Made by a program: the position numbers and the translations under genes. From Rhizobium sp. NZLR1 (lineage in GTDB: Bacteria; Pseudomonadota; Alphaproteobacteria; Rhizobiales; Rhizobiaceae): 64,000 nucleotides of DNA. The DNA lies in assembly GCF_017357385.1 (NCBI RefSeq), contig NZ_CP071634.1, positions 1-64,000 on the forward strand, written 5' to 3'. Below, in pieces: positions 1 through 7,990 of this stretch (within the stretch, counting starts at the first letter, position 1; every line of letters starts with the position of its first letter). Under the pieces are notes generated by a model. That model was not told the origin of the DNA, searched no databases, and was given only the letters and a program-made list of their open reading frames with translations.

Positions 1-1206
1 TTGAGTGTTTTGGACAACATTAGCGTATCGACGACAGATGTGCGGATCGAGCGGCATGCGAACCAGCTTTCGCGGCAACTGAAGCTGTTGCGCGAAAAGC
101 TGTTTCCGCCGCTGTCGCAAAAGACGCTGCGCACATTTTCTTCCGGCGAGGCCGCTCAGATGATCGGCGTCTCCGACGGCTATCTTCGCCAGCTTTCGCT
201 GGATGGCAAGGGGCCGCAGCCGGAACTTTCCCAGAATGGCCGGCGTTCCTATACGCTTGGCCAGATCAATGAATTGCGCCATTATATGGCAAAGCTGAAG
301 CCGAAGGATGCGCTGTCCTACCTTCCCTGGCGGCGCCCCGGCGAGAAGCTGCAGACGGTTGCCGTCACCAATTTCAAGGGCGGCTCGGCCAAGACCACGA
401 CCACGCTTTATCTGGCCCAGTATCTGGCGCTGGCGGGTTATCGGGTGCTGGCCATCGATCTTGATCCGCAGGCCTCACTCTCTTCGATGCTCGGCGTCCA
501 GCCCGAATTCGATCTTTCCGATGGTGATACGCTTTATGGCGCAATTCGCTACGATGCCGATCGCAAGCCGCTGAAGGACATTGTCCGCAAGACGTATTTC
601 GATGGTCTCGATCTGGTGCCGGGCAATCTTGAATTGATGGAATTCGAGCATGAGACGCCGCGGGCGCTCAGTGATCGCCAGCGGCCGGGCGAACTGTTCT
701 TCCGCCGCGTCGGCATGGCGATTGCCGAGGTCGAGGCCGATTACGATGTCGTGGTGATCGACTGCCCGCCGCAACTCGGTTACCTGACGCTCGGCGCCGT
801 CTGTGCCGCCACGTCGCTGCTTATCACCATCCATCCGCAGATGGTTGACGTCGCCTCCATGTCGCAATTCCTGCTGATGACCTCGGATCTGCTCTCCGTG
901 GTGCGCAAGGCGGGCGGCGATCTGCAACACGATTTCATCAAATATGTCGTGACCCGTCACGAACCCTTCGATGCCCCGCAGTCGCAGATCGTCGCGCTGC
1001 TGCGCAGCCTGTTCAGCGATGACGTGTTGACGGCGACAATTCTCAAATCGACGGCGATCGCCGATGCCGGCCTGACCAAGCAGACGCTCTTCGAGATCGA
1101 GAAGGGGCAGGTGCGCCGCTCGACCTATGATCGGGCGCTGGAATCGGTCAATGCCGCCAACGGCGAAGTTCTCGCCGGTATTCACAAAGCCTGGGGCCGC
1201 ACATGA
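1..1206 (+). CDS. repA: RepA, ParA-type partition ATPase of repABC replicon
   Basis: Partition ATPase that works with RepB on parS to segregate the replicon and represses the repABC operon. The 401-residue product has a MerR-like helix-turn-helix region (about 45-90), a deviant Walker A motif KGGSAKTT at 126-133 and a ParA-type VVVIDCPPQLG segment near 250. Length fits the family (about 400). The reading begins with TTG at base 1, so the true start could lie left of the window, although the N-terminus looks complete. Its stop overlaps the repB start as ATGA, which indicates translational coupling. Family assignment is firm; only the start is uncertain. Confidence 0.96.
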   Translation: MSVLDNISVSTTDVRIERHANQLSRQLKLLREKLFPPLSQKTLRTFSSGEAAQMIGVSDGYLRQLSLDGKGPQPELSQNGRRSYTLGQINELRHYMAKLKPKDALSYLPWRRPGEKLQTVAVTNFKGGSAKTTTTLYLAQYLALAGYRVLAIDLDPQASLSSMLGVQPEFDLSDGDTLYGAIRYDADRKPLKDIVRKTYFDGLDLVPGNLELMEFEHETPRALSDRQRPGELFFRRVGMAIAEVEADYDVVVIDCPPQLGYLTLGAVCAATSLLITIHPQMVDVASMSQFLLMTSDLLSVVRKAGGDLQHDFIKYVVTRHEPFDAPQSQIVALLRSLFSDDVLTATILKSTAIADAGLTKQTLFEIEKGQVRRSTYDRALESVNAANGEVLAGIHKAWGRT

Positions 1207-2198
1207 GCAGACGCGATCGCCTGAAAGGTCTTTTCGACGATACGGCGCAGGAGTTGGCCGCGGCCAACTACGAAGAGACGTCTTTGCGCGGATCGGCCGG
1301 GCCGGTTCGGACGATGGCCTTGACGCTTGGACGCATGGAGGAAGAGAGCAGGGCGATGCAGGAGGCTTTGCTCTCCGGCGAACGCATCGTCGAGCTCGAT
1401 CCAGATCTGATCGATTCCTCCTTCGTCCGCGATCGCCTCGCCGATCATCCACTCGATATCGAGGACGAGCTGGTGCAGTCGATTGCCGAGAACGGTCAGG
1501 AAGTGCCGGTTCTTGTGCGCCGCCATCCCGATGACGACGAGCGCTATCAGATCGCTTACGGTCACCGCCGCCTGCAGGCCGTCAAGCTGCTGGGGCGCAA
1601 GGTGCAGGCGATCGTCCGTAAGCTCGACGATACCGATGTCGTCATCGCCCAAGGCATCGAGAATTCAGCGCGCCGGAACCTTTCCTATATCGAGCGGGCT
1701 GTCTTTGCCCTCAATCTCGAACTCAAGGGGTTCGAGCGTCCCGTCATCATGAAGGCACTGTCGACCGACAAGACCGAGCTGTCGAAGCTGATCTCCGTCG
1801 CCAAAGCGATCCCGGCCGACATCGTCAGGTCGGTCGGAGCCGCACCCGGTATCGGGCGTCGTAAATGGATGGCGCTTGCCCAGGACTGGAACGGAATGAC
1901 AGCCGCGCGGCTTGCCAAGCTCATCGGTTCGCAACGGTTCACGGCTGAGGAAAGCGACCGTCGCTTCGAGCTTTTGGTTGCCGAGCTCGCCAGGAAAGAG
2001 GCGAAGCCCGAACCCACGGAATATGACTGGAAGCCGAAGAGCGGCGGCAAGATTGCCGGCCGAATCAAGAGCGCCGGCAATTCCTTTACGATTGCGTTGA
2101 AAACCGGCGATGCGCCGGATTTCGGCGCTTACATTTCACGTCGTCTCGATGAGCTTTACGAAGCCTATCGGGCCGGCAAGTTGCAAGCAGGAGAGTAG
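1203..2198 (+). CDS. repB: RepB, ParB-type partition protein of repABC replicon
   Basis: Centromere-binding partner of RepA; it binds parS palindromes. The 331-residue product carries the ParB/Srx-like core at about 65-170, with YGHRR and the GIENSARRNLSYIERA segment, followed by a helix-turn-helix region that in the family reads parS, and a C-terminal dimerisation part. The start overlaps repA by four bases. A perfect 16-bp palindrome of the repABC parS type lies in its own first 25 codons, so the coding sequence also appears to carry a binding site for the protein. The downstream spacer holds the antisense RNA that controls repC. Confidence 0.95.
   Translation: MSRRDRLKGLFDDTAQELAAANYEETSLRGSAGPVRTMALTLGRMEEESRAMQEALLSGERIVELDPDLIDSSFVRDRLADHPLDIEDELVQSIAENGQEVPVLVRRHPDDDERYQIAYGHRRLQAVKLLGRKVQAIVRKLDDTDVVIAQGIENSARRNLSYIERAVFALNLELKGFERPVIMKALSTDKTELSKLISVAKAIPADIVRSVGAAPGIGRRKWMALAQDWNGMTAARLAKLIGSQRFTAEESDRRFELLVAELARKEAKPEPTEYDWKPKSGGKIAGRIKSAGNSFTIALKTGDAPDFGAYISRRLDELYEAYRAGKLQAGE
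1253..1268. promoter_or_regulatory. candidate parS centromere site inside repB
   Basis: The sequence GTTGGCCGCGGCCAAC is a perfect 16-bp palindrome and fits the GTT-N4-GC-N4-AAC pattern described for parS of repABC plasmids, including the internal C and G positions. It encodes part of the RepB N-terminus. Seen directly: palindrome and position. Inferred: RepB binding and use as the centromere. I did not find a second match by eye near the operon. Confidence 0.7.
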
Positions 2199-2204
2199 GC
2201 CGCA

Positions 2205-2257
2205 AAAGAAAAAGCCTCCGAACGTTGCCGTCGCGGAAGCCTTTCTCATATCTGGAC
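2205..2257 (-). ncRNA. repB-repC antisense RNA (ctRNA, incompatibility determinant)
   Basis: The 150-bp repB-repC spacer of repABC replicons normally encodes a roughly 55-nt countertranscribed RNA that represses repC. Here the minus strand shows a TTGACA -35 box (2287-2292), a 17-bp spacer and a GATTCT -10 (2264-2269), predicting a start near 2257. Transcription would end at a stem-loop with a U-rich tail: the arms around 2209-2220 and 2234-2244 pair with two G-U wobbles over a 13-nt loop. The RNA ends are predicted from these signals, not measured. Confidence 0.8.
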
Positions 2258-2351
2258 AATCTGAGAATCGCACTTCCTCGAATCGCTGTCAAGCATCTTC
2301 GGCATCCTTTTGGGTGGCAGATTTCTTTTGCCTTGAGAAAAGGTGAGGGAC

Positions 2352-3566
2352 ATGGAGCCTCAATATGTATCGACGCCCTTTGGGCGGCGATCGATGACGC
2401 TTGGCATGCTGGCAAGCCAGGAAAATGCCAGTAAGGTCGATCCGGACGCATCGGTCGATAAGTGGAAGATCTTTCGCGCGCTCTGCGAAGCAAAGGACAT
2501 GGTCGGCGTATCGGACCGTGCGCTCGCTGTTCTCAACGCGCTGTTGACCTTTTATCCGAAGAACGAGATTGCCGAGGCCAACGGTTTCGTCGTCTTTCCG
2601 TCGAACGAGCAGTTGTCGCTGCGCACGCATGGCATGGCCGGCACGACGCTGCGGCGGAACTTGGCGATGCTGGTGGAGGCCGGCCTGATTATCCGGCGGG
2701 ATAGCCCGAACGGTAAACGTTTTGCCCGTCGTAACGGTCAGGGCGGGCTTGGAGAGGCCTTCGGCTTCAGCCTGGCGCCGCTCCTGGTGCGCGCTGGCGA
2801 GATCGAGGCGCAGGCGGCTCAGGTGCTTGCCGGCAAGCTCGAATGGAAGCGCCTGCGGGAGCGTCTGACACTTTGCCGGCGTGACATCGCCAAACTCATC
2901 GAGATCGCGCTGGAAGAAGAAATTGCCGGCGAATGGATCGAGATGCAGAAGCATTTCAATCTTCTCTCGGCAAGCCTGCCGCGGCGCCCGTCGTCCGCCG
3001 AGATGGAGAGCCTGCTGACTGATCTCGAAGCCTTCCGCGAAATGATCATCAAGACGCTGGAATTGAAGACGAAATCACATAAACCAGACGCCAATGATGG
3101 CCAAAACGGTCGGCACATACATAATTCAAACCCACACTCTCTATCTGAACTTGAACCAAGCTTCGAACCGAAGCAGGGCGCAAAACCGGAGGAAGAACCG
3201 CAGCCGTGGCGGGAGACGCCAAAGTCCTTCCCGCTTGCCATGGTGCTGCAGGCCTGCCCGGAGATCGTCGCTTATGGGCCAGGCGGTGGGATCGGCAGTT
3301 GGCGGGATCTGATGGCGGCTGCCGTCATCGTCCGCTCGACGCTCGGCGTCAGCCCCAGCGCCTATCAGCTGGCTTGCGAGGTCATGGGACCGGAGAACGC
3401 CGCGACGGTGATCGCCTGCATCCTGGAAAGAGGCGGGCATATCAACTCGGCCGGCGGCTATCTGCGAGACCTGACGCGGCGGGCAGAGCGCGGCGAATTC
3501 TCGCTTGGGCCGATGCTGATGGCGCTCATGCGGGCAAGTGGTCCGGCAGCAAGGAAAACCGGATGA
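2352..3566 (+). CDS. repC: RepC replication initiator
   Basis: Replication initiator limited to alphaproteobacterial repABC replicons. The product begins near YVSTPFGRRSMTLGMLASQ, typical of RepC N-terminal domains, and has the usual two-domain layout with a variable linker (about 240-285) and a C-terminal domain. I chose ATG 2352 (404 aa) because AGGTGAGG lies just upstream; an in-frame GTG at 2343 would add three residues. Expression should be limited by the antisense RNA in the 2199-2351 leader. In this family the replication origin lies inside repC itself. Confidence 0.95.
   Translation: MEPQYVSTPFGRRSMTLGMLASQENASKVDPDASVDKWKIFRALCEAKDMVGVSDRALAVLNALLTFYPKNEIAEANGFVVFPSNEQLSLRTHGMAGTTLRRNLAMLVEAGLIIRRDSPNGKRFARRNGQGGLGEAFGFSLAPLLVRAGEIEAQAAQVLAGKLEWKRLRERLTLCRRDIAKLIEIALEEEIAGEWIEMQKHFNLLSASLPRRPSSAEMESLLTDLEAFREMIIKTLELKTKSHKPDANDGQNGRHIHNSNPHSLSELEPSFEPKQGAKPEEEPQPWRETPKSFPLAMVLQACPEIVAYGPGGGIGSWRDLMAAAVIVRSTLGVSPSAYQLACEVMGPENAATVIACILERGGHINSAGGYLRDLTRRAERGEFSLGPMLMALMRASGPAARKTG
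3064..3165. other. AT-rich segment of repC, candidate oriV
   Basis: Within repC, roughly 3064-3165 is visibly richer in A and T than the surrounding GC-rich coding sequence and encodes the low-complexity linker between the two RepC domains. In characterised repABC plasmids the origin lies in the AT-rich part of repC that RepC binds. The composition shift is seen; origin function is inferred from the family. Confidence 0.5.
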
Positions 3567-3745
3567 GGGGGGCTGAAAACGTTTCGCGCCAGGTGCAACA
3601 GCTAGAAGGGAATGCTGCCGGTCGCCCAGGCAAACTCGACCGCTTCCTCCTGGCCTTTTGTTGAAAAGCGCCGTTAACCATGTCATAGATGGCGGAAGGA
3701 AACATAGGTTTTGCTTCCATTTGTGAAAAACCGTAAAGCTTAACA

Positions 3746-4879
3746 ATGCGCTACGATATCGACGGTGTGATGCTTCAAACCCTGCTTCCGTCCCTTGCTG
3801 CGGCGGAGGACGCCGTGGCACGCTTGGACGAGCGGGTGTTGCGCGCGCCGGTCGGTGAGGGCTTTGCCGAACGCAGCCATTTCTTCGATGCTGCCGGCGC
3901 GCTCTGGGTGGCCGGCGAACTCGTGCATGTCGAGGATCTGGTTTTGCACGATGCGCATATGGATAGCCGGGCACCCAGCCACGAACTGACGATCGCTCAC
4001 TCGGTGCTGCGGGCACGTCGGCGCATCTGGACCGGCGAGCCGACCTGGGCGCTGGGAGCTTCGGGACTTGCGACGCTAACCGCGACGCTCGGGGAAGGGG
4101 AGGGGAAAGTGCCGGAGGTAAACAGCCTCGCCGTTACGCTCGAGACCGAAGAAGAGGGCGGCGATGAGGACGGGCCGCTCGCGGCCGAGATGGCGGAGAT
4201 CGATGCGCTTCTTGCCCGCTCGCAGAAGCTGCTCGATATCCATACCGGCAAAGCCCCGGCAAGCGAAACGGCCGCGGTTGCCCCGGCGAGGCGCAATGAC
4301 GATCCTCTCGGCTTGCTGGGTGATGACGAATGGGACGAGGAACAGCGGCTTGCGGAGTGGCGGAGCGTACAGCCATTGGCCGAAAGTTTGCCGCCGGTTC
4401 TCGGCGCCGTCATCCTTTTCGAAGCCTGGGAAAGGATCGAGCCGTTGCGACGTCAGCACTGGCTCGGCGGTCTTCTGGTCGCAAGCCATCTGCGCGCCCG
4501 CGGCAAGGTCACCTCGCATCTCTTCTCTTTTTACGGTGGGCTGAAGCTGGTGCGCCATGAACGTCGCCGGGCGCGCGACCGGGCCACACGGCTGCAGGCC
4601 TTCCTGGAGGCGATGCATCTCGGTGCTGCGGCCGGACTCAAGGAACTCGACCGGTTGTCGCTCGCCCGTACACAGATGGAACTGCGCTTTCGCGGCCGCC
4701 GTTCGAACAGCAGCCTGCCGGACCTTGCCGATTTCATCCTGTCGCGGCCGATGGTCTCGGCGGCGATGGTTGCCCGCCATTTGCGCATCACGCCGCGCGG
4801 CGCTCTGAACCTCGTCAACGAGATCGGCATTCGTGAAATCACCGGCCGCGGCCGCTACCGCGCGTGGGGCATCATCTGA
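3746..4879 (+). CDS. DUF1612 / helix-turn-helix protein next to repC
   Basis: A 377-residue protein that I recognise as the rhizobial DUF1612 plus HTH family, often found downstream of repC on rhizobial plasmids. The first two thirds are DUF1612-like (DERVLRAPVGEGFAERSHFFD near the start). The last about 60 residues form a winged-helix-like segment (PMVSAAMVARHLRITPRGALNLV) ending in GRGRYRAWGII. It probably binds DNA, but its role is not established. It follows repC by 179 bp and is followed by a strong hairpin, so it may be a separate unit. No obvious Shine-Dalgarno sequence precedes ATG 3746. Confidence 0.75.
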   Translation: MRYDIDGVMLQTLLPSLAAAEDAVARLDERVLRAPVGEGFAERSHFFDAAGALWVAGELVHVEDLVLHDAHMDSRAPSHELTIAHSVLRARRRIWTGEPTWALGASGLATLTATLGEGEGKVPEVNSLAVTLETEEEGGDEDGPLAAEMAEIDALLARSQKLLDIHTGKAPASETAAVAPARRNDDPLGLLGDDEWDEEQRLAEWRSVQPLAESLPPVLGAVILFEAWERIEPLRRQHWLGGLLVASHLRARGKVTSHLFSFYGGLKLVRHERRRARDRATRLQAFLEAMHLGAAAGLKELDRLSLARTQMELRFRGRRSNSSLPDLADFILSRPMVSAAMVARHLRITPRGALNLVNEIGIREITGRGRYRAWGII

Positions 4880-4885
4880 AAATAA

Positions 4886-4912
4886 GAGCGGCCGGGGATG
4901 ACCCGGCCGCTC
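4886..4912. terminator. perfect 11-bp hairpin after the DUF1612 gene
   Basis: GAGCGGCCGGG pairs perfectly with CCCGGCCGCTC across a 5-nt loop, seven bases after the stop codon. There is no U-tract, so it may act as a strong structural barrier or mRNA 3' end rather than a classical intrinsic terminator. Confidence 0.6.
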
Positions 4913-4925
4913 CAGCTCTTTACTT

Positions 4926-4970
4926 ATGCCTATCGCCCGGAACCGCTGCACACTTCCGGGCGATAGGCAT
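4926..4970. repeat. 17-bp perfect inverted repeat between convergent genes
   Basis: ATGCCTATCGCCCGGAA and its exact reverse complement flank an 11-nt loop. It lies between the end of the rightward DUF1612 gene and the end of the leftward BI-1 gene, and is the second of three tandem hairpins. A bidirectional terminator is the simplest reading. Confidence 0.6.
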
Positions 4971-4981
4971 TTAGGTGAACA

Positions 4982-5017
4982 CCCGGTCTGCCATCCTGTC
5001 ACAGAGTGCAGACCGGG
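4982..5017. terminator. 10-bp inverted repeat near the 3' end of the BI-1 gene
   Basis: CCCGGTCTGC and GCAGACCGGG pair perfectly over a 16-nt loop. Seen from the minus strand it lies 38 bp after the BI-1 stop codon and is a plausible transcription end for that operon. No T-run follows on either side. Confidence 0.5.
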
Positions 5018-5054
5018 CGCTCTTGCGCTTCCTTTGCCCCCAGAAGCGCGGTCC

Positions 5055-5765
5055 CTATTCCCGCTCGCCCGTGAAGTTGAGCAGAAGCTGGAAGATGTTG
5101 ACGAAGTTCAGGTAGAGCGAGAGTGCGCCGAAGACGGCGAGCTTCTGGTTCGATTCCTGATCGAAGTTTTCCGAATATTGTTCCTTGATGTTCTGCGTGT
5201 CGTAGGCGGTGAGGCCGACGAAGACGACGATGCCGATCACCGAGATGGCGAACTGCAGCGCGCTCGAACCCAGGAAGATATTGACGACGCTGGCGATGAT
5301 AACGCCGAACAGGCCCATCATCAGGAACGAGCCCATGCGCGATAGGTCACGCTTGGTCGCATAGCCGTAAAGGCTGGTGGCGCCGAACATCGTGGCGGTG
5401 ATGAAGAAGGTCCGCGCGATGCTCATTCCGGTGAACACCAGGAAGACGGAGGCAAGCGACAGGCCCATCACGGCGCAGAAGGCCCAGAAGGTGATCTGCG
5501 CGGTGCTGGCCGACATCGTCTGGATGCGGAACGAGAAGAAGAATACGAAGGCGAGCGGTGCCAGCATCACCACCCACTTCAGCGGCGAGCCGAAGATCGG
5601 CACGTATAGGGCCGGCGTCGAGCCGACAACGAAGGCGACGAGGCCGGTTATGACCAGGCCAAGAGACATGTAATTGTAGACGCGCAGCATGTGCTGGCGC
5701 AGGCCTTCGTCGAAGACGGCCTGGGTGCGGGCCACGGCGCCGTAGCGGGGATTGATCGGGTTCAT
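5055..5765 (-). CDS. Bax inhibitor-1/YccA family membrane protein
   Basis: A 236-residue seven-helix membrane protein of the TMBIM (Bax inhibitor-1, YccA/YbhL) family; related bacterial proteins act as pH-gated calcium leak channels or modulate FtsH. Hydrophobic helices run from about residue 30 to the end, with conserved YDTQ (VGLTAYDTQNIKEQ) in the C-terminal part. The start at 5765 (MNPINPRYGAVARTQ) is supported by GAGGAG seven bases upstream. It begins 20 bp after the anti-sigma gene on the same strand, so it probably belongs to the sigma-factor operon and may be a stress output of it (inference). Confidence 0.88.
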   Translation of the reverse strand: MNPINPRYGAVARTQAVFDEGLRQHMLRVYNYMSLGLVITGLVAFVVGSTPALYVPIFGSPLKWVVMLAPLAFVFFFSFRIQTMSASTAQITFWAFCAVMGLSLASVFLVFTGMSIARTFFITATMFGATSLYGYATKRDLSRMGSFLMMGLFGVIIASVVNIFLGSSALQFAISVIGIVVFVGLTAYDTQNIKEQYSENFDQESNQKLAVFGALSLYLNFVNIFQLLLNFTGERE

Positions 5766-5785
5766 GCTGATCTCCTCGGTTTGAA

Positions 5786-6553
5786 CTAATAGAGCGAGCG
5801 GGCGAGCCGTTCGGCCGCCTGGTCGAGATTGAGACCGCTTTCGTCGGCGATCAGCGCATAGGCGACCTCGCCGATCTGCCAATAGGCGGCTTCTGCTTTT
5901 GCCAATGCGAGATGGCTGACCGGCTTGACCTCGAAGGCGCCTGGACGGACGGCGAAAAGCGACAGCCGCTTTCCCTCCGGCACCTCGATCGCCATCTCGA
6001 CGCTGGGGCCGAATTCGGACGGGAAGATCTGCACGTCGGCGACCTTCCAGTCCTTCGGCAGTTCAGGCATCACGATCGCGGTGGCGGCGCGAATATCGTC
6101 AGCGCTATAGGTGGCCGGCGTCTGCGGCGGCATCGACTGGCGCAATGCGGCGGTCTGATAGGCGCGGACGGCATCCTCGACATAGGCGGGCGCTGGGACG
6201 GAGGCCGATACCTCGGTTGCCGAAAAAGCGCCGAAGGAATTGTGCGCCACCCAGCCGGCGGTAATCAGGATACCGACAGCGGCAATGCGCTGCATGGAAT
6301 GAAAAATGCGGCCGTAGGAAAGGCCACGTTCCAGCCGGCGGGCGGCGTCGCGGGTCTCGGGGCGGCCGAAGGCACTTTCGCCGGCAAGCGCCAAGCGCAG
6401 CTCGCCCTTCACGCTGAGGTCGGCCATGACCTTGGCGGCAATCGCCGGGTGGTCGGAAAGATACGATTCTACCTGGATGCGGCGGGCGACATCGAGCTCG
6501 CCATCCACATAGGCGTCGAGATCGGCATCGAGGATCGGATCAATTGCTTTCAT
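5786..6553 (-). CDS. membrane anti-sigma factor
   Basis: A 255-residue protein with an N-terminal cytoplasmic anti-sigma-like domain (about 1-85), one transmembrane helix (about 89-110) and a periplasmic C-terminal part. The opening DADLDAYVDGELDVARRIQVESYL matches zinc-finger-like anti-sigma domains, but no His-Cys-Cys zinc set is visible, so it would be a zinc-free version. It overlaps the upstream ECF sigma gene by 14 bp, the usual pairing of a sigma factor and its inhibitor. It should hold the sigma factor inactive until a membrane or periplasmic signal arrives; the signal is unknown. Confidence 0.85.
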   Translation of the reverse strand: MKAIDPILDADLDAYVDGELDVARRIQVESYLSDHPAIAAKVMADLSVKGELRLALAGESAFGRPETRDAARRLERGLSYGRIFHSMQRIAAVGILITAGWVAHNSFGAFSATEVSASVPAPAYVEDAVRAYQTAALRQSMPPQTPATYSADDIRAATAIVMPELPKDWKVADVQIFPSEFGPSVEMAIEVPEGKRLSLFAVRPGAFEVKPVSHLALAKAEAAYWQIGEVAYALIADESGLNLDQAAERLARSLY

Positions 6554-7079
6554 TGCCGTCCCCTCCGATAATTCTCAGATGCGAAACACGCGGCGTCTTC
6601 TCCTCGAATTCGCGCAATTGCGCGCGGGCGCGGGAGATGCGCGACATCAGCGTCCCCACAGGAATGCCGAGCGCATTGGCGGCTTCCTGGTAGGACAGGT
6701 CTTCGATCGCAACGAGATGCAGGGCCTCGCGCTGTTCCTCCGGCAGGCCGAAGAAGGCGTTGCGCACCTGCCGCAGGCGCACGGCATGTTCCTGGCCGGC
6801 CGGCAGCGACTGCTCGGCTTCGACAGCCGCCTCGTCGTGGCGGCGCGTCAGCGACCGGTTCTGGCGCAGACGGTCGATATGAGCGTTGTGCAGGATGGAG
6901 AGCAGCCAGGTGCGAAGATTGCCGCCGCTGCGGAAGCTCTTCTTCTTCTCCAGCGCCCGCACCAGCGCATCATGCACCAGATCCTCCGCCTCGTCCGAAT
7001 TGCGCACCAGCGAGCGTGCGTAGCGCCTGAGCGCTGCAAGCTGTCCGATGACGTCGAAGGGGCGTTCTTTGCGTTCCAT
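6540..7079 (-). CDS. ECF-family RNA polymerase sigma factor
   Basis: A 179-residue extracytoplasmic-function sigma factor. Region 2 is at about 10-75 (RNSDEAEDLVHDALVRAL, then LRTWLLSILHNAHIDRLR), and region 4 at about 105-160 (GLPEEQREALHLVAIEDLSYQEAANAL, followed by GTLMSRISRARAQLREF). Length is typical for the class. The gene is first in a leftward operon with the anti-sigma factor and the BI-1 protein. A candidate promoter of ECF type lies 8-36 bp upstream of the start, consistent with autoregulation. This is not the general stress factor EcfG, as judged by its neighbours. Confidence 0.92.
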   Translation of the reverse strand: MERKERPFDVIGQLAALRRYARSLVRNSDEAEDLVHDALVRALEKKKSFRSGGNLRTWLLSILHNAHIDRLRQNRSLTRRHDEAAVEAEQSLPAGQEHAVRLRQVRNAFFGLPEEQREALHLVAIEDLSYQEAANALGIPVGTLMSRISRARAQLREFEEKTPRVSHLRIIGGDGNESN

Positions 7080-7086
7080 GATTGAG

Positions 7087-7115
7087 TATACGTCAGGGCG
7101 GCAGATCTTATTCCC
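7087..7115 (-). promoter_or_regulatory. candidate autoregulated ECF promoter
   Basis: On the minus strand GGGAATAA is followed after 15 bp by CGTATA, just upstream of the sigma gene. The GGGAATAA/CGTAT pair resembles ECF-type promoters. TATTC and GAATA halves also form a short inverted repeat around the -35 element. Function is inferred from motif and position. Confidence 0.5.
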
Positions 7116-7256
7116 GGCGAGAATAAAAAAATCATGCCGGTCGAGAATACCGTCTTCAATTAGCCTCTCCAGCGGACCGGCGCCCGAAATCCGCGGTTGT
7201 TTATGACAATTACATGACAGATCATGACGCCGCTGATTTGAAGGGGAAATTCAAGA

Positions 7257-7565
7257 ATGAAGGAAAAGAAGCGGGTCTACGAAGCTCTCGTAGACGGCGC
7301 CATGGAAGGGCTGACGGATCAGGCGCTTTATGATTTCGTCAAGGCGCGTTGTCCAAAGGCCACCAGCAGGAAGATCGTCCGGGCCTCGCTTCTCGCCCTG
7401 ACCGATCCTCATCTCAGGGACCGCAATATTCTCGACGTGATCTATGCGCTTGCGATCAAACATCGGCTGGATGACGGCGTGCTGGATGACGGCGAAGACG
7501 AGGAGCCCGACGAGCGGGCTCAATCGGCGCAGGCGGCCAACCAGAACATGCCGCAGCTTTCCTGA
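7257..7565 (+). CDS. conserved hypothetical protein, small and acidic
   Basis: A 102-residue soluble protein with no signal peptide or membrane segment. AAGGGGA precedes the ATG at good spacing. The sequence has a helical N-terminal part (residues 1-75, including GLTDQALYDFVKARCPKAT and PHLRDRNILDVIYALAI) and an acidic, Gln/Asn-rich tail. I do not recognise a named domain. It is divergent from the sigma operon across a 177-bp region, so it might share its regulation. Codon use resembles its neighbours. Confidence 0.7.
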   Translation: MKEKKRVYEALVDGAMEGLTDQALYDFVKARCPKATSRKIVRASLLALTDPHLRDRNILDVIYALAIKHRLDDGVLDDGEDEEPDERAQSAQAANQNMPQLS

Positions 7566-7591
7566 AGCGCGCCGGCCGCCCTCCTGAAATG

Positions 7592-7981
7592 TCAGCCCCC
7601 GTCCGAAAGCCCTTCGAGGATCGGACAGTCCGGCCGGTCATTGCCATGGCAGGCATGCACGAGGTGTTCCAGCGTGCGGCGCAATTCCGAGAGATCGCGG
7701 ATTTTGCGGTCGATCTCGGCAAGCTTGCTCTCAGCGATGTCCTTGACGTCGGCACTCGCCCGGCTTTTGTCCTCGTAGAGCGCCAGTAATTGCCGGCACT
7801 CGTCGACGGAAAAGCCGAGGCCGCGCGAGCGCTGCAGGAAGCGCAGCTTGTGAACGTCGGTCGCGGCATAATCGCGGTAGCCGTTTCCGCCCCTTTCAGG
7901 GCGGATAAGGCCGATATCCTCGTAGTAGCGGATGGTCTTCGAAGGCAGGCCGGAGCGTTCCGATGCTTCGCCGATATTCAT
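7592..7981 (-). CDS. hmrR: HmrR/CueR copper-responsive MerR-family regulator
   Basis: Transcriptional activator that senses Cu(I) and switches on copper export. The product (129 aa) starts MNIGEASERSG, with the MerR helix-turn-helix at 1-70, a dimerisation helix and a metal loop near the C-terminus containing two cysteines seven residues apart (CHGNDRPDC), as in CueR-type Cu(I) sensors. I chose ATG 7981 because GGAG sits six bases upstream; another in-frame ATG at 7987 touches the Shine-Dalgarno. It is downstream of actP on the same strand with a gap of only a few bases, and a MerR-type operator lies upstream of actP. Confidence 0.92.
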   Translation of the reverse strand: MNIGEASERSGLPSKTIRYYEDIGLIRPERGGNGYRDYAATDVHKLRFLQRSRGLGFSVDECRQLLALYEDKSRASADVKDIAESKLAEIDRKIRDLSELRRTLEHLVHACHGNDRPDCPILEGLSDGG

Positions 7982-7990
7982 CGCCATCTC

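Noticed and set aside
3567..3745. Possible second parS or incompatibility site downstream of repC
   Set aside because: Only a GTTAAC hexamer and no 16-bp GTT-N4-GC-N4-AAC palindrome is present.
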